The notes beneath the pieces are model-generated. The model searched no databases. It had not been told where the DNA came from and saw only the letters and a program-made list of their open reading frames with translations. A program made the translations under genes and the position numbers. This document shows positions 10,128-18,424 of a DNA stretch of 64,000 bases, one piece after another. Each line of letters opens with the position of its first letter. Within the stretch, counting starts at the first letter, position 1. Source of the DNA: UBA4744 sp963717135. GTDB taxonomy: Bacteria; Actinomycetota; Acidimicrobiia; Spongiisociales; UBA4744. Location: positions 1,302,001 through 1,366,000 of the forward strand of contig CAVQVN010000009.1 of NCBI GenBank assembly GCA_963717135.1, read 5' to 3'.

Positions 10128-11112
10128 CGACGTCGATGCTGGAAAGGGGAACAGCCGACAGAGGGCTGGTCGACAAAGCTATGGACGACAACGGAATCGA
10201 CGACAACGGGATCGACGACAACGGGATCGACGACAACGGGATCGACGACAACGGTGTCGATGACAACGGTGTCGACGTCGGGTAGCTCGCCAACAGATCC
10301 GCGAGATCGTTGGAGTCTTCATTCAGACCCAGACCGGCGCAGGTTGTTCCATCGGTTGACTCCGCGGCCAGCCATTCACATAAGCTTTGATCACCGATTT
10401 GGATCGACGACAGCGGAATGGACGAGAGCGGGATCGACGAAAGCGGAATAGACGAAAGCGGCGCGGCGAGTAGGTCAATTGACGAGAGCGGGATCGACGA
10501 CAACGGCGCAGTCCCCAGCTCAATTGATGACAAGGGGATACTCGACAACGGAATCGACGACAGCGGGATACTCGACAGCGGGATTGAGGAGAGCGGTGTC
10601 GCTCCGAGATCAATCGAGCTCAGCGGGATCGACGATAACGGAATCGAGGACAGAGGTGCACCTTGGATCTCGAGACCAAGGACGGTGCTGCCGCCATTGC
10701 AGTCGAACTCCGAGGGGACGTCGACGCACAAAGTGGTCCCTCCCAGATCGTTGAGCGTTGCCGAACCCAGAGCGAGTGAGGGCAGGCTGATACTCGACAG
10801 GGGCGATCCGGCGATGCTCAACTGCCCGATGTTGACGTCAGCCAACCCCGGCGGATTCAGCGCCAGCAATTGCTTGAGCGTTACGTTCTGCGTTGGCTCG
10901 TCTCCGTAGATCGTGCCGTCCAGGATCGCTCCCCACCCACCGATGCTCGACAACGGAATCGACGACAACGGGATTGACGACAGAGGAATGCTGGACAACG
11001 GAATCGACGACAACGGAATGCTCGACAAGGGGATCGAAGACAGCGGCGAAGCGCCGAGATCGATCGAGCTCAGAGGAATCGACGACAAAGGAATCGACGA
11101 CAGGGGTGCCGA
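9870..11112 (-). repeat. 15-bp tandem repeat arrays encoding P-L-S-S-I (protein A)
   Basis: Read on the plus strand the unit is close to GGAATCGACGACAAC, repeated head to tail in blocks of two to seven. The purest run is at about 10188-10265. Third positions vary (ggaatc, gggatc, gggata; gacgac, gacagc, gagagc), so the arrays are not fresh slippage products, and the amino-acid pattern is kept by selection. I count about 40 units in this gene. The coding strand is minus. Confidence 0.9.
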
Positions 11113-13617
11113 TCCAAGGATGTCGTCCGATCCGGTCACTCTCTCGATCGGGATGTCGACGATGGAGACCTCGACCACGCCGGGTTCGGAATCCGGCCCT
11201 TCGGTCTCGGTGTAGACGTTGAGGGACACGTCGCTCAACGACGGCGGGGCGACGACCTCATCGGATTCGAACGCTCCGATGTCGCAACCCTCACCCTGGG
11301 GCCGGGGAACCCCACGCTGGTCGACATCCTCACACGATGAAGGGATGGGCTCGATGCTGTCACCCGGATCGCCGGCGTCGATGGCCGGACTTCCGGTCAG
11401 GAGAGCATGCGTCTCGGTAGAACCACCGTTGTCCGCGAGAACATCAAGAAGAGGATCCAGAGGAGTTTCTAGGGAACCGACCTGATTGCCATTCACTCCA
11501 TCGGCAATCCCACAACCGACGACTCCGATCAAGTTGTACCCACCGCTGGCGGTTGCCGCGCTCGAGCAGTCGTCCGCGGATACCGCGAGGCCGTCATCAA
11601 CCTGATTGCCCGCGACTATCGAGTTGTCAATCCTGAGCGGGGCGGAGATGTTCTCGATTCCACCGCCGGAGTCGTAGGCCGTGTTGCCCGTGACCGTTGC
11701 GTTGTTGAGTTGGGTGCCCGCCGACAGATATGGACCAGTTTCGGGATCACACGAATCGATCGATATTCCACCGCCGGTCGATGACGAGTTTCCGCTGACG
11801 GAGCTGTTGAGGATCGAAATCGAATCCGAATCGCAAGCCGCGATACCCCCTCCGTTGAAGTCAGCAGTGTTTGTGGACACGGTCGTTGACTCAACGGTGA
11901 GTAGGCCATAACTGAAGACACCGCCGCCGCTCCCACCGCGGTCGTAGCTGTCGGCAATGAAGGCGGTGTTGCCAGAGATATCGGTTTCCCGAACAATCAT
12001 CTCTGAGCTGTACCCGTTGGAAATCCCACCACCGTATCCATGTACGACGTTGCCGGTCACCGAGACATGCGTGAGTTCAGCAAAGCCGTCGTAGACAGCC
12101 AGGCCTGCGCCGAATGCCGGACAAGTGCCTTCGCACTCGTGTTCAAACGCTTCGTTTCCACTCAGTGAGCCACCCGTCATAGTCACGGTGCCATCCGAAA
12201 TTGGGTAGCCGCCGCTCAGGTAGACGCCACCACCGTTCCCGTAGGCATCGTTCCCGTCGACAACAGTGTTGGTGAGCACTAATGAGCCACCGTAGTTGTA
12301 GATGCCGCCGCCTCCGCCGTTGGTGGCGAGGTTGTCTGGCCCGACAGCGGCATTCGACAGGCTGACAGTGCCGTTGTCGCTGTAAATAGCACCACCGCCA
12401 TATCGAGCGGTATTCCCGGTCAACGTCACTCCATCAACAATGAGCTCAGCGAGGCTTACGTCAGTTTCGACGTATACGCCACCGCCGCTGAATCCGGCAG
12501 TGTTGCCACTGACCGTGCCGCCACTGACCTCGGCAAAGCCGGACGAATAGATCCCGCCGCCGTCCTCGAACGCTTGATTGCCGTCGACTGAGGTATCGGT
12601 CAAGGTGAATTCGGCAGTGGGGTCGTTGTAGATAGCACCTCCGCTGCCAACCGCCACGTTGCCGGCAATTGAGCTGTTCTCGACGAAGACCTCGCCGCCT
12701 TCATTAAAGATTCCGCCGCCGTTGCCGGGCGAATCGATCACCGCCCCGTAGGTGCGGAAGTGGAAATCCCTTTCGGGAGTTGGCGAGAGGCTCCCCCCGC
12801 TGTTAGTCCAGGTAATGCCGCCTGCGTATGGGTCTGCGGGAGGGTAGGCAACGTTGCTGAAGTACCAACTCACAGAACCTCCGCCCCACTCGATGGCGTA
12901 CTGCTCGTAGGGAATGAGGCTCAAAGGCGGGGAAAAATCGAAGGGTATGAAGACGCTTGCACCCCCCGCGATCTCGGTGGGCGAAACAAACCGCTGAACC
13001 TCTCCCAACGGCGAGAGAAGGTCCGGGGATCCATCGACCACCGGGTAGATCCGAACGGTTTGCGTCGATCCCGCGTAGCCGCCGTCCGCTCGAAACTCAA
13101 GCTCAACGCGCTTCAGGGAGTCGTATTCGGGAGTAAAGCCTTGCAGAAGCGACTCCGCGGACCCGGTCGTTCCCGACGTCGTCTCGTTTTCCTGGTCGAC
13201 CGACCCCAAACCGAACACGCCAGCTGTATTCCCCGTCACCTGGCTGCCCGCCTGAACGGCCAAGACCCCGTTGTTATAGATGCCACCACCGTCGCCGCCG
13301 TAATTCCCACCGGTCACCACAACGTCGTTGAGGGTCAGATCGGCGTTGTTCTCGATGACTCTTTCGAGGGTCGTCTGTTCGAGCGTCAGGTTCTCCAGCG
13401 TCACCACATTGCCCGGACGCACCCACACAACGGCGTCAGAAATGACCGACCGAATGGTGATGGCCGGGTCATCACCAATACCGATGATGGTAAGCCCATC
13501 AGGAAAACCGTCCTGAGGAACCTGGAAGAACTCGTAAACGCCGCCGTCTGCACCGGGCTGGACCTCGATGATCACTGGTTCGGAGCTACCCATGGCCTCG
13601 GTAATGGCTGCAGACAC
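10069..13617 (-). CDS. Giant protein A, parallel beta-helix plus main LSSIP repeat arrays (fragment)
   Basis: This is a 1182-residue open frame. Residues 1 to about 790 carry many copies of a GG-G-I-Y-N turn with N-T-A-G and L-T-x-V-x-G-N strands, the signature of a right-handed parallel beta-helix of the polymorphic outer-membrane/choice-of-anchor-Q style. That part closes with DQRGVPRPQGEGCDIGAFE. An extra domain of about 130 residues (FTPEYDSLKRVELEFRADGG to RDFHFRTYGA) interrupts the helix early and looks like a beta-sandwich. From residue 835 on, P-L-S-S-I units are strung together, broken by five-residue variants such as DLGAS, ELGTA and DLLAA that keep Leu at position two. The first in-frame start listed is GTG 13617, but the frame is open further up (TFTVDSADCEVGNFCTV), so the true start is the signal peptide near 13788. 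Confidence 0.85.
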   Translation of the reverse strand: MSAAITEAMGSSEPVIIEVQPGADGGVYEFFQVPQDGFPDGLTIIGIGDDPAITIRSVISDAVVWVRPGNVVTLENLTLEQTTLERVIENNADLTLNDVVVTGGNYGGDGGGIYNNGVLAVQAGSQVTGNTAGVFGLGSVDQENETTSGTTGSAESLLQGFTPEYDSLKRVELEFRADGGYAGSTQTVRIYPVVDGSPDLLSPLGEVQRFVSPTEIAGGASVFIPFDFSPPLSLIPYEQYAIEWGGGSVSWYFSNVAYPPADPYAGGITWTNSGGSLSPTPERDFHFRTYGAVIDSPGNGGGIFNEGGEVFVENSSIAGNVAVGSGGAIYNDPTAEFTLTDTSVDGNQAFEDGGGIYSSGFAEVSGGTVSGNTAGFSGGGVYVETDVSLAELIVDGVTLTGNTARYGGGAIYSDNGTVSLSNAAVGPDNLATNGGGGGIYNYGGSLVLTNTVVDGNDAYGNGGGVYLSGGYPISDGTVTMTGGSLSGNEAFEHECEGTCPAFGAGLAVYDGFAELTHVSVTGNVVHGYGGGISNGYSSEMIVRETDISGNTAFIADSYDRGGSGGGVFSYGLLTVESTTVSTNTADFNGGGIAACDSDSISILNSSVSGNSSSTGGGISIDSCDPETGPYLSAGTQLNNATVTGNTAYDSGGGIENISAPLRIDNSIVAGNQVDDGLAVSADDCSSAATASGGYNLIGVVGCGIADGVNGNQVGSLETPLDPLLDVLADNGGSTETHALLTGSPAIDAGDPGDSIEPIPSSCEDVDQRGVPRPQGEGCDIGAFESDEVVAPPSLSDVSLNVYTETEGPDSEPGVVEVSIVDIPIERVTGSDDILGSAPLSSIPLSSIPLSSIDLGASPLSSIPLSSIPLSSIPLSSIPLSSIPLSSIPLSSIGGWGAILDGTIYGDEPTQNVTLKQLLALNPPGLADVNIGQLSIAGSPLSSISLPSLALGSATLNDLGGTTLCVDVPSEFDCNGGSTVLGLEIQGAPLSSIPLSSIPLSSIDLGATPLSSIPLSSIPLSSIPLSSIPLSSIELGTAPLSSIPLSSIDLLAAPLSSIPLSSIPLSSIPLSSIQIGDQSLCEWLAAESTDGTTCAGLGLNEDSNDLADLLASYPTSTPLSSTPLSSIPLSSIPLSSIPLSSIPLSSIALSTSPLSAVPLSSIDVDGYPSFCAFIAAEAGGRDL

Positions 13618-13849
13618 CGTACAGAAGTTCCCAACCTCACAGTCAGCACTGTCGACGGTGAACGTGACCGCGCGCGACCGACTGACCGAAGGGAATGGGG
13701 CTCAGGACGGAGAACACCGTGAGCAACGCCAGCAACATTGCCATTCCGATACGCGAACGACCGCCGTGCGTAGTTCCGAACCCGTCATCTGGTGGCCTCC
13801 CTCGCCATTACTCCTCGTACAGTCACCCGCCTCAGGCGGCAGACGCGGT

Positions 13850-13910
13850 CGTCACAATGTCACAAATCGTGAACTTCGTAAAGTGATTTGTTTCGACACG
13901 CTGTCGACGC
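13850..13910 (-). promoter_or_regulatory. Upstream motif of giant gene A shared with gene B
   Basis: Plus-strand text is CACAATGTCACAAATCG followed by CTTCGTAAAGTGATTTG and TTTCGACACGCTGTCG. The region before gene B (25245-25297) has CACAACTACACAAG, then GTTCGTAAAGAGGTTTT and TTTCCGACGCGCGGTC. Both hold a CACAA-N3-CACAA pair, then TTCGTAAAG, a T-rich stretch and CGACnCGCnGTC. Both sit about 65 to 150 bases before the start. This is a candidate promoter or operator; no consensus -10/-35 pair is claimed. Confidence 0.55.
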
Positions 13911-14095
13911 AACGAGAGATACACTCAATATTCACATGCAGTTTCGGGGATTGTTTGCCGACACAGTGACAATCCGTCCGGTAAGTTGGTGGGTGCGGTG
14001 AGTGGTTGCCTCACTCCGCCGACCTACTCACTCCGAGCGTGCAATGACCGATCAGAAACACAACTTCACAAGTAGACCTCTACCTCCCCCGACTC

Positions 14096-15694
14096 GTGCT
14101 CGGGTGGGGTGGGCAAGAAGACTCTAGGTGCTACCGGGAAGTCGAGGGCACCCTCGTCCACGTCGACATCTCCGGCTTCACGGCGATGTCCGAACGGCTT
14201 GCCCGCAAGGGAATGGTCGGATCCGAGGAGGTGGCCGCGGTCCTCAATGCCACCTTCACCGAATTGCTGGCCGTCGCCCACGCCGACGGCGGGGACCTCC
14301 TCAAGTTCGGAGGAGATGCACTCCTCCTCCTCTTTCAAGGAAGCGAGCATGCTCGACGCGCCTGCCGGGCGGCGCACGGAATGCGCCAGGCCCTGCGCAC
14401 CGTCGGCAACATCCAGACGTCCGCGGGCCGGGTGAGGCTCCGAATGTCGGTCGGCGTCCACAGCGGGATCTTCGACCTGTTGATGGTCGGAGCGTCGCAC
14501 CGGGAGCTAATCGTTGCCGGTCCCGCCGCCTCGCAGACCATCGTGATGGAGGAAGCAGCCGAGGCGGGTGAGATCATGGTGAGTCACTCCACCGCGTCCG
14601 AGCTGGCGGCGGCGGATCTCGGAGCACCGCGAAGCAGCGGACAACTGTTGCGGCGGTCACCTGAAGTGGAGGGCGACGCGCCCTTGCCGACCCTGGCCCC
14701 CAACGCCGGCAACCTCGATAGCTTCGTGCCCGTGGCGCTGCGACCCGTCCTGCGGGCGGCCAGCCCGACCGGAGAACATCGCCGGGTCACAATCGGATTC
14801 ATCAAATATGTCGGCGCCGACCGGATCATCGAACAAGAGGGGCTGGGCGAGTTCGCCGAGCGGATCGACGAACTCGTGGGCATCACCCAGCAAGCCGCCG
14901 ACTCCTACGAGGTGACGTTCCTATCGAGCGATATCGACGTAGACGGAGGCAAGCTGATTCTCGTGGCCGGCGCTCCCGACGCTCACTCCAACGACGAAAA
15001 GCGCATGCTGCGCGCCGTCCGCCGGATTGTCGATAGCCGGCCGCGTTTGACGATCAAGATTGGCGTTAACCGCGGACACGTCTTCGCCGGGGATGTGGGT
15101 GCTCCGTTCCGGCGAACGTACACCATCATCGGCGACGCGGTGAATCTGTCGGCCAGAGTTATGGCGCGGGCGGCGAAAAGCCAGATCCTCGTCACCCCCA
15201 AGGTTCTGGAACATTCGGCGACGACGTTCGAGACGGAAACGGTCGAACCCTTCCACGTCAAGGGCAGGACGGAACCCATCGAGGCGGAAAACCTGGGTGC
15301 CATCACCGGAGTCAAAGATCGCGGGCTTCGTCGGTTGCCCCTCACCGGCCGCGAGGCTGAAGCCAAGATCCTCACTGATGGCCTGCAGTCGGCCCGAGCC
15401 GGGCGCGGTCGATCGTGGAAATCTCCGGCATCGCCGGGGTCGGAAAGTCTCGTTTGCTCGAAGAACTCCATGAGGCCTCCTCAGATCTCACTTCCCTCAA
15501 TGCCAGCTGTGAGCGTTACGAGGCATCCACCCCGTACTTCCCTTTCCGGAACCTCCTGCGCCAGGCTGCCGGGATCGACGAAACCGCCGACCGCCGGGCG
15601 GCCGGAGTCCAGCTCCAGGATCTCGTCAAGCGTCGAGTGCCTTCTTTATTGCCGTGGGTCCCCCTGCTGGCTCTTCCGGTCGACGCCGAAGTAG
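14096..15694 (+). CDS. Tandem class III adenylate/guanylate cyclase domains (fragment)
   Basis: The genuine part extends to about 15415. Domain 1 shows the first metal Asp in LVHVDISGFTAMSERL and the second in LLKFGGDALLLLF. Domain 2 (RRVTIGFIKYVGAD) has lost the first metal Asp position but keeps the distal GDAVNLSARVM segment, with the Asn and Arg that stabilise the transition state. The two halves therefore look complementary, like an intramolecular pseudo-heterodimer with one active site. That is a structural inference from the motifs. Nucleotide specificity (ATP or GTP) was not assigned. Confidence 0.8.
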   Translation: MLGWGGQEDSRCYREVEGTLVHVDISGFTAMSERLARKGMVGSEEVAAVLNATFTELLAVAHADGGDLLKFGGDALLLLFQGSEHARRACRAAHGMRQALRTVGNIQTSAGRVRLRMSVGVHSGIFDLLMVGASHRELIVAGPAASQTIVMEEAAEAGEIMVSHSTASELAAADLGAPRSSGQLLRRSPEVEGDAPLPTLAPNAGNLDSFVPVALRPVLRAASPTGEHRRVTIGFIKYVGADRIIEQEGLGEFAERIDELVGITQQAADSYEVTFLSSDIDVDGGKLILVAGAPDAHSNDEKRMLRAVRRIVDSRPRLTIKIGVNRGHVFAGDVGAPFRRTYTIIGDAVNLSARVMARAAKSQILVTPKVLEHSATTFETETVEPFHVKGRTEPIEAENLGAITGVKDRGLRRLPLTGREAEAKILTDGLQSARAGRGRSWKSPASPGSESLVCSKNSMRPPQISLPSMPAVSVTRHPPRTSLSGTSCARLPGSTKPPTAGRPESSSRISSSVECLLYCRGSPCWLFRSTPK

Positions 15695-16713
15695 CCGAAA
15701 CTCCGCAGAGCACCGCCCTCAGTTCCAAGTTCCGCCGCCAACGCACGCACCAAGCGGTGGGCGACTTCTTGCATAACACCCTCTCCAGTCCGACGGTAAC
15801 CACTATCGAAGATGTCCAATGGATGGATGACGCCTCCGCAGACCTCCTGCCGCGAGCTCGTCGATTCGGTCGCTCGAGACTCCCTGGCTCATCTGCGTCA
15901 CCCGGCAACCCGAGCCCGGGGGATATCGACCGCGAACCGGGGGACCCCGGAGAGACCATCGATCTGCAGCCCCTCGACTCCGACGCTGCCTACCGCCTCG
16001 CCCTCGCCGCCACGGAAGACTCCCCCATGCTGCAGCACCGCCTGATGTCGCTCATTGACCAGTCCGGTGGCAATCCGCTGTTCCTGCTCGAACTGCTGGA
16101 CCATACCGAAGGAACAGAGGATCTGCCGGACAGTGTCGAAGCCTTGGTTTCGGCCCGCATCGATCGGCTCGACCTGGAACTTCGCCGGCTCCTCCGCTAT
16201 TCGGCCGTCGTCGGAGTCACCTTCGATCAGGACCTGGTCGCCGAAACGGCCGGCGACGCGGTTCCGGAAGCCCGCCAGCCGACCAGCTGGGACAGGTTGT
16301 CCGAATTCATCGAACAGGACGACGGTCAGTTGCGATTCCGGCACAGCCTCTACCGGGATGTTGCCTACGAAGGTTTGCCGTTCCGCCTCCGCCGTCAACT
16401 CCACGAACGGATCGGCTCCGTGATCGAAGCCCGCAGTGGCGACCACCCGGAAGAACAGGCCGAGTTGTTGTCACTCCACTACCTTCGGGGAGAGGACTTC
16501 GACAAGGCCTGGCACTACGCCACGCTGGCCGGAGACGAGGCCCGGAGCAGCTATGCCAACGTCGAGGCGGCCGAGTTCTACCTCCCCGCCGGGCCCAGCT
16601 GGCCGGCCGCCGGTTGCCGAAGATTCCGCCATCGGAGTTTGCCCGTGTTTCCGAGGCGCTCGCCGACGTCCTGGAACTGGCCGGACTGTACGACGAGGCC
16701 GACCGGGCGCTGA
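15415..16713 (+). CDS. STAND-type ATPase segment of the cyclase protein (fragment)
   Basis: The frame begins at MEISGIAGVGKSRLLEELHE, giving the Walker A lysine, and carries on through VTTIEDVQWMDDASADLL (Walker B region), GGNPLFLLELLDH and EALVSARIDRLDLELRRLLR to RFRHSLYRDVAYEGLPFRLR. These are typical AAA_16/LuxR-type regulatory ATPase segments. A second local frame slip near 15850-15960 is likely, because the stretch after DLLPRARR reads poorly. From about 16590 the sequence continues in another frame as TPR-like helices. Confidence 0.75.
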   Translation: MEISGIAGVGKSRLLEELHEASSDLTSLNASCERYEASTPYFPFRNLLRQAAGIDETADRRAAGVQLQDLVKRRVPSLLPWVPLLALPVDAEVAETPQSTALSSKFRRQRTHQAVGDFLHNTLSSPTVTTIEDVQWMDDASADLLPRARRFGRSRLPGSSASPGNPSPGDIDREPGDPGETIDLQPLDSDAAYRLALAATEDSPMLQHRLMSLIDQSGGNPLFLLELLDHTEGTEDLPDSVEALVSARIDRLDLELRRLLRYSAVVGVTFDQDLVAETAGDAVPEARQPTSWDRLSEFIEQDDGQLRFRHSLYRDVAYEGLPFRLRRQLHERIGSVIEARSGDHPEEQAELLSLHYLRGEDFDKAWHYATLAGDEARSSYANVEAAEFYLPAGPSWPAAGCRRFRHRSLPVFPRRSPTSWNWPDCTTRPTGR

Positions 16714-17923
16714 ACGATGCACGAAAGTCGGTTGCAGACAACCCGGGCTGGCAAGCCCGGTTGATGGGCAAACAGGGACTCTTGCGCGAGCGCAAAGGCC
16801 TTCTGTCGCACGCTCTCAAGTGGTTCAGTCGCGGCCTCCGCCTCCTCGAAGACGAGGCCGATCGCAACCCCGCGCCGATCTGTTCATCAACTATGCCGGT
16901 GTTCGGTTCCGGCAGGGGCGTTCGCAGCCTGTATTGAATGGTGCGAACGCGCTCTTGAAGAACTTGAAGGTTCCTCCAATACCAAATCGAAAGCGCACGC
17001 CCTCCATGTGCTCGTGACGGCCTATGCGCACCTCAACGACCCGGCCAGCGAGTCGGCCGGCGAGCAAGCCCTGGCGATGTACGAGCAACTCGGGGACCTG
17101 GTCGGCCAGGCCAACGTTCTCAACAACCTGGGAGTGCGGGCCTACTACCAGGGCAACTGGGACCTGGCGCTCGAACACTGGACCCGGGGCCGTGAAGCTC
17201 GTGAAAAGGCCGGAGACGTAGTCGGAGCGGCCACCCAGGTGAACAACCTGGGGGAGATCTACTCGGATCAGGGCCGCTACGAGGATGCAGCCCAAATGTT
17301 TCGCACGGCCCTGCGGGTCTGGCGAAGCGCTCATTTCCCCGTCGGCATCGCCCTCGCCACATCGAACCTGGGAAGGCTGGCCGCCCGAGAAGGAAACCAC
17401 GAGATAGCCGACGAGACGCTTCGAGACGCAATTGGTCTCTTCGAACAACAAGGCGCCGAAAGCTTCGTCGCCGAAGCGATGACCCGCTGGCCGAGAACTA
17501 TGTGCTGGCCGGTGACTCAGAGCGAGGCCTCGCACCATCAAAGCCACTCTCGATCGCCTCTCGGGAAGCGAAGCCGCCCAGGTGTTGATGCCGACCATCC
17601 GGCTCGTTCGAGCTTATGCCCTCGCCCAACAGCACCGTTGGGACGAAGCGATCGCCGACCTGACTGAAGCAGTCCGGCAGGCCATCCAAGCTCATGGCGA
17701 CTTCGAGCACGCGGTGGCACTCGATGCTCTCTGCCGGGTCACGGCAGTCTCCGGCATCGAAACGCCAGACAGCTGCGCGAGCGAGGCCCACGAGATCTTC
17801 ACCAAGCTCGGCGTCGTCGCCATCCCGGAGGTGCCGCTTTCCGGTTCGCCGACGGCTCCGGACACCGAGCCGGCCTCAATCCTTTGAGGCTCCGCCAATC
17901 TGATCGACCGTCCCGGTCCCCGT

Positions 17924-18400
17924 TCACCGAAGCGTGAACATCGCCTGGTACAAGACGTCGGGTCCGGTGGTGCTGGCCCAGAACAACAGCGTGAAGCTGC
18001 CGGGTCCGAGCGGCACGAGATTGCCGTCGCCGTCCGTCACCTCAGTCGTATTCAGGTTGTATATGTAGCCCTTCGACTTGTACCGGAACAGGAAGTCCTC
18101 GTTGGCGTTGCCGGTGTCGTTCGGTCCCGGATAGAGGCTTTGCCCATTCGACTCGACTCGGATTTCCTCGGCCGTCAGATGGATGTTGGCCGCCGACAGG
18201 TTGTTGCCTGCTGCGTCGCACAGCTGCAGCTTGATCGGGACGGCGCCGGTCGCCGGTTGCTCTTTGAGCGGGTCGTACTGCAGGCAGACGTTGTAAACGA
18301 TCACATCAAGCGTTCCGACCTGACTCTGATTCCCGACGAAATCGACAGCCCAATATTCGATGGCGGCACTCGAATTCTGCGCAAATGGTCCCGCGTACAC
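17924..18400 (-). CDS. Giant protein B, C-terminal PxKDxF-like domain (after in-frame TAG)
   Basis: This is in the same frame as the peptidase fragment; only TAG 18425-18427 separates them (VETI-stop-VYRGDGPEVYAGPF). It reads AIEYWAVDFVGNQS (end of an Ig-like unit), VCLQYDPLKEQPATGAVPIK, LQLCDAAGNNLSAANI, DFLFRYKSKGYIYNLNTTEV and GSFTLLFWASTTG, ending TLR. The layout of Cys, VPIKLQLCD, FRYxxxxxGYIYNL and a terminal strand matches the PxKDxF domain found at the C-termini of extracellular bacterial proteins. If the stop is real, the peptidase would be released without it. Confidence 0.7.
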   Translation of the reverse strand: MYAGPFAQNSSAAIEYWAVDFVGNQSQVGTLDVIVYNVCLQYDPLKEQPATGAVPIKLQLCDAAGNNLSAANIHLTAEEIRVESNGQSLYPGPNDTGNANEDFLFRYKSKGYIYNLNTTEVTDGDGNLVPLGPGSFTLLFWASTTGPDVLYQAMFTLR

Positions 18401-18424
18401 CTCAGGTCCGTCGCCGCGATAAAC

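Larger units (their letters stand above)
5443..13788 (-). pseudogene. Whole span of giant secreted protein A (beta-helix, LSSIP repeats, C25 peptidase), frameshifted
   Basis: One gene of about 2,750 codons is inferred from fragments that abut in order on the minus strand with frame changes near 13.68, 10.09, 9.85, 9.36 and 8.15 kb. ATG 13788 has a GGAGG site seven bases upstream. It leads into a signal-peptide-like stretch (MAMLLALLTVFSVLSPIPF), which needs frame changes to reach the main frame. Order of modules: signal peptide, parallel beta-helix with a beta-sandwich insertion, long P-L-S-S-I arrays, a linker with an ELSFEVGG-type beta domain, a pre-peptidase segment, a caspase-like C25 peptidase, Ig-like domains, a PKD domain and a C-terminal GGGWI-type domain. 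The continuity of homology across each break, and the matching order in paralogue B, support a single original gene. Whether the breaks are biological or assembly errors is not known. Confidence 0.75.
14044..17887 (+). pseudogene. Whole span of class III cyclase - ATPase - TPR signalling protein, frameshifted
   Basis: A single gene of about 1,280 codons is inferred. ATG 14044 leads, after one frame change, into VDLYLPRLVLGWGG, the usual opening of the family. Then come two cyclase homology domains (to about 15300), a STAND-type ATPase (Walker A GIAGVGKSRLL at about 15427, Walker B-like TIEDVQWMDD at about 15806), and a helical TPR region (GLYDEADRALNDARKSV, VLNNLGVRAYYQGNWDLALEHW, VNNLGEIYSDQGRYEDAAQMF) ending at 17887. 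At least five frame changes are needed, near 14.07, 15.41, 16.6, 16.9 and 17.5 kb. Such proteins make cyclic AMP in response to a partner that binds the TPR/ATPase part. It sits between the two giant peptidase genes and diverges from gene A. Confidence 0.75.

Noticed and set aside
9870..11112. CRISPR array
   Set aside because: The repeat period is 15 bases with no spacers, and it is coding on the minus strand.
9808..11215. Plus-strand frames rich in N-G-I-D-D repeats (and the same at 22017-22860)
   Set aside because: They are the complement of the P-L-S-S-I arrays, have no ribosome site, no signal peptide and no extension beyond the arrays. Their Asp-rich look is a by-product of the Ser/Leu codons.
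10069..13617. Programmed ribosomal frameshifting to explain the split giant genes
   Set aside because: The breaks lack a common slippery motif, are many, and occur also in unrelated genes nearby.
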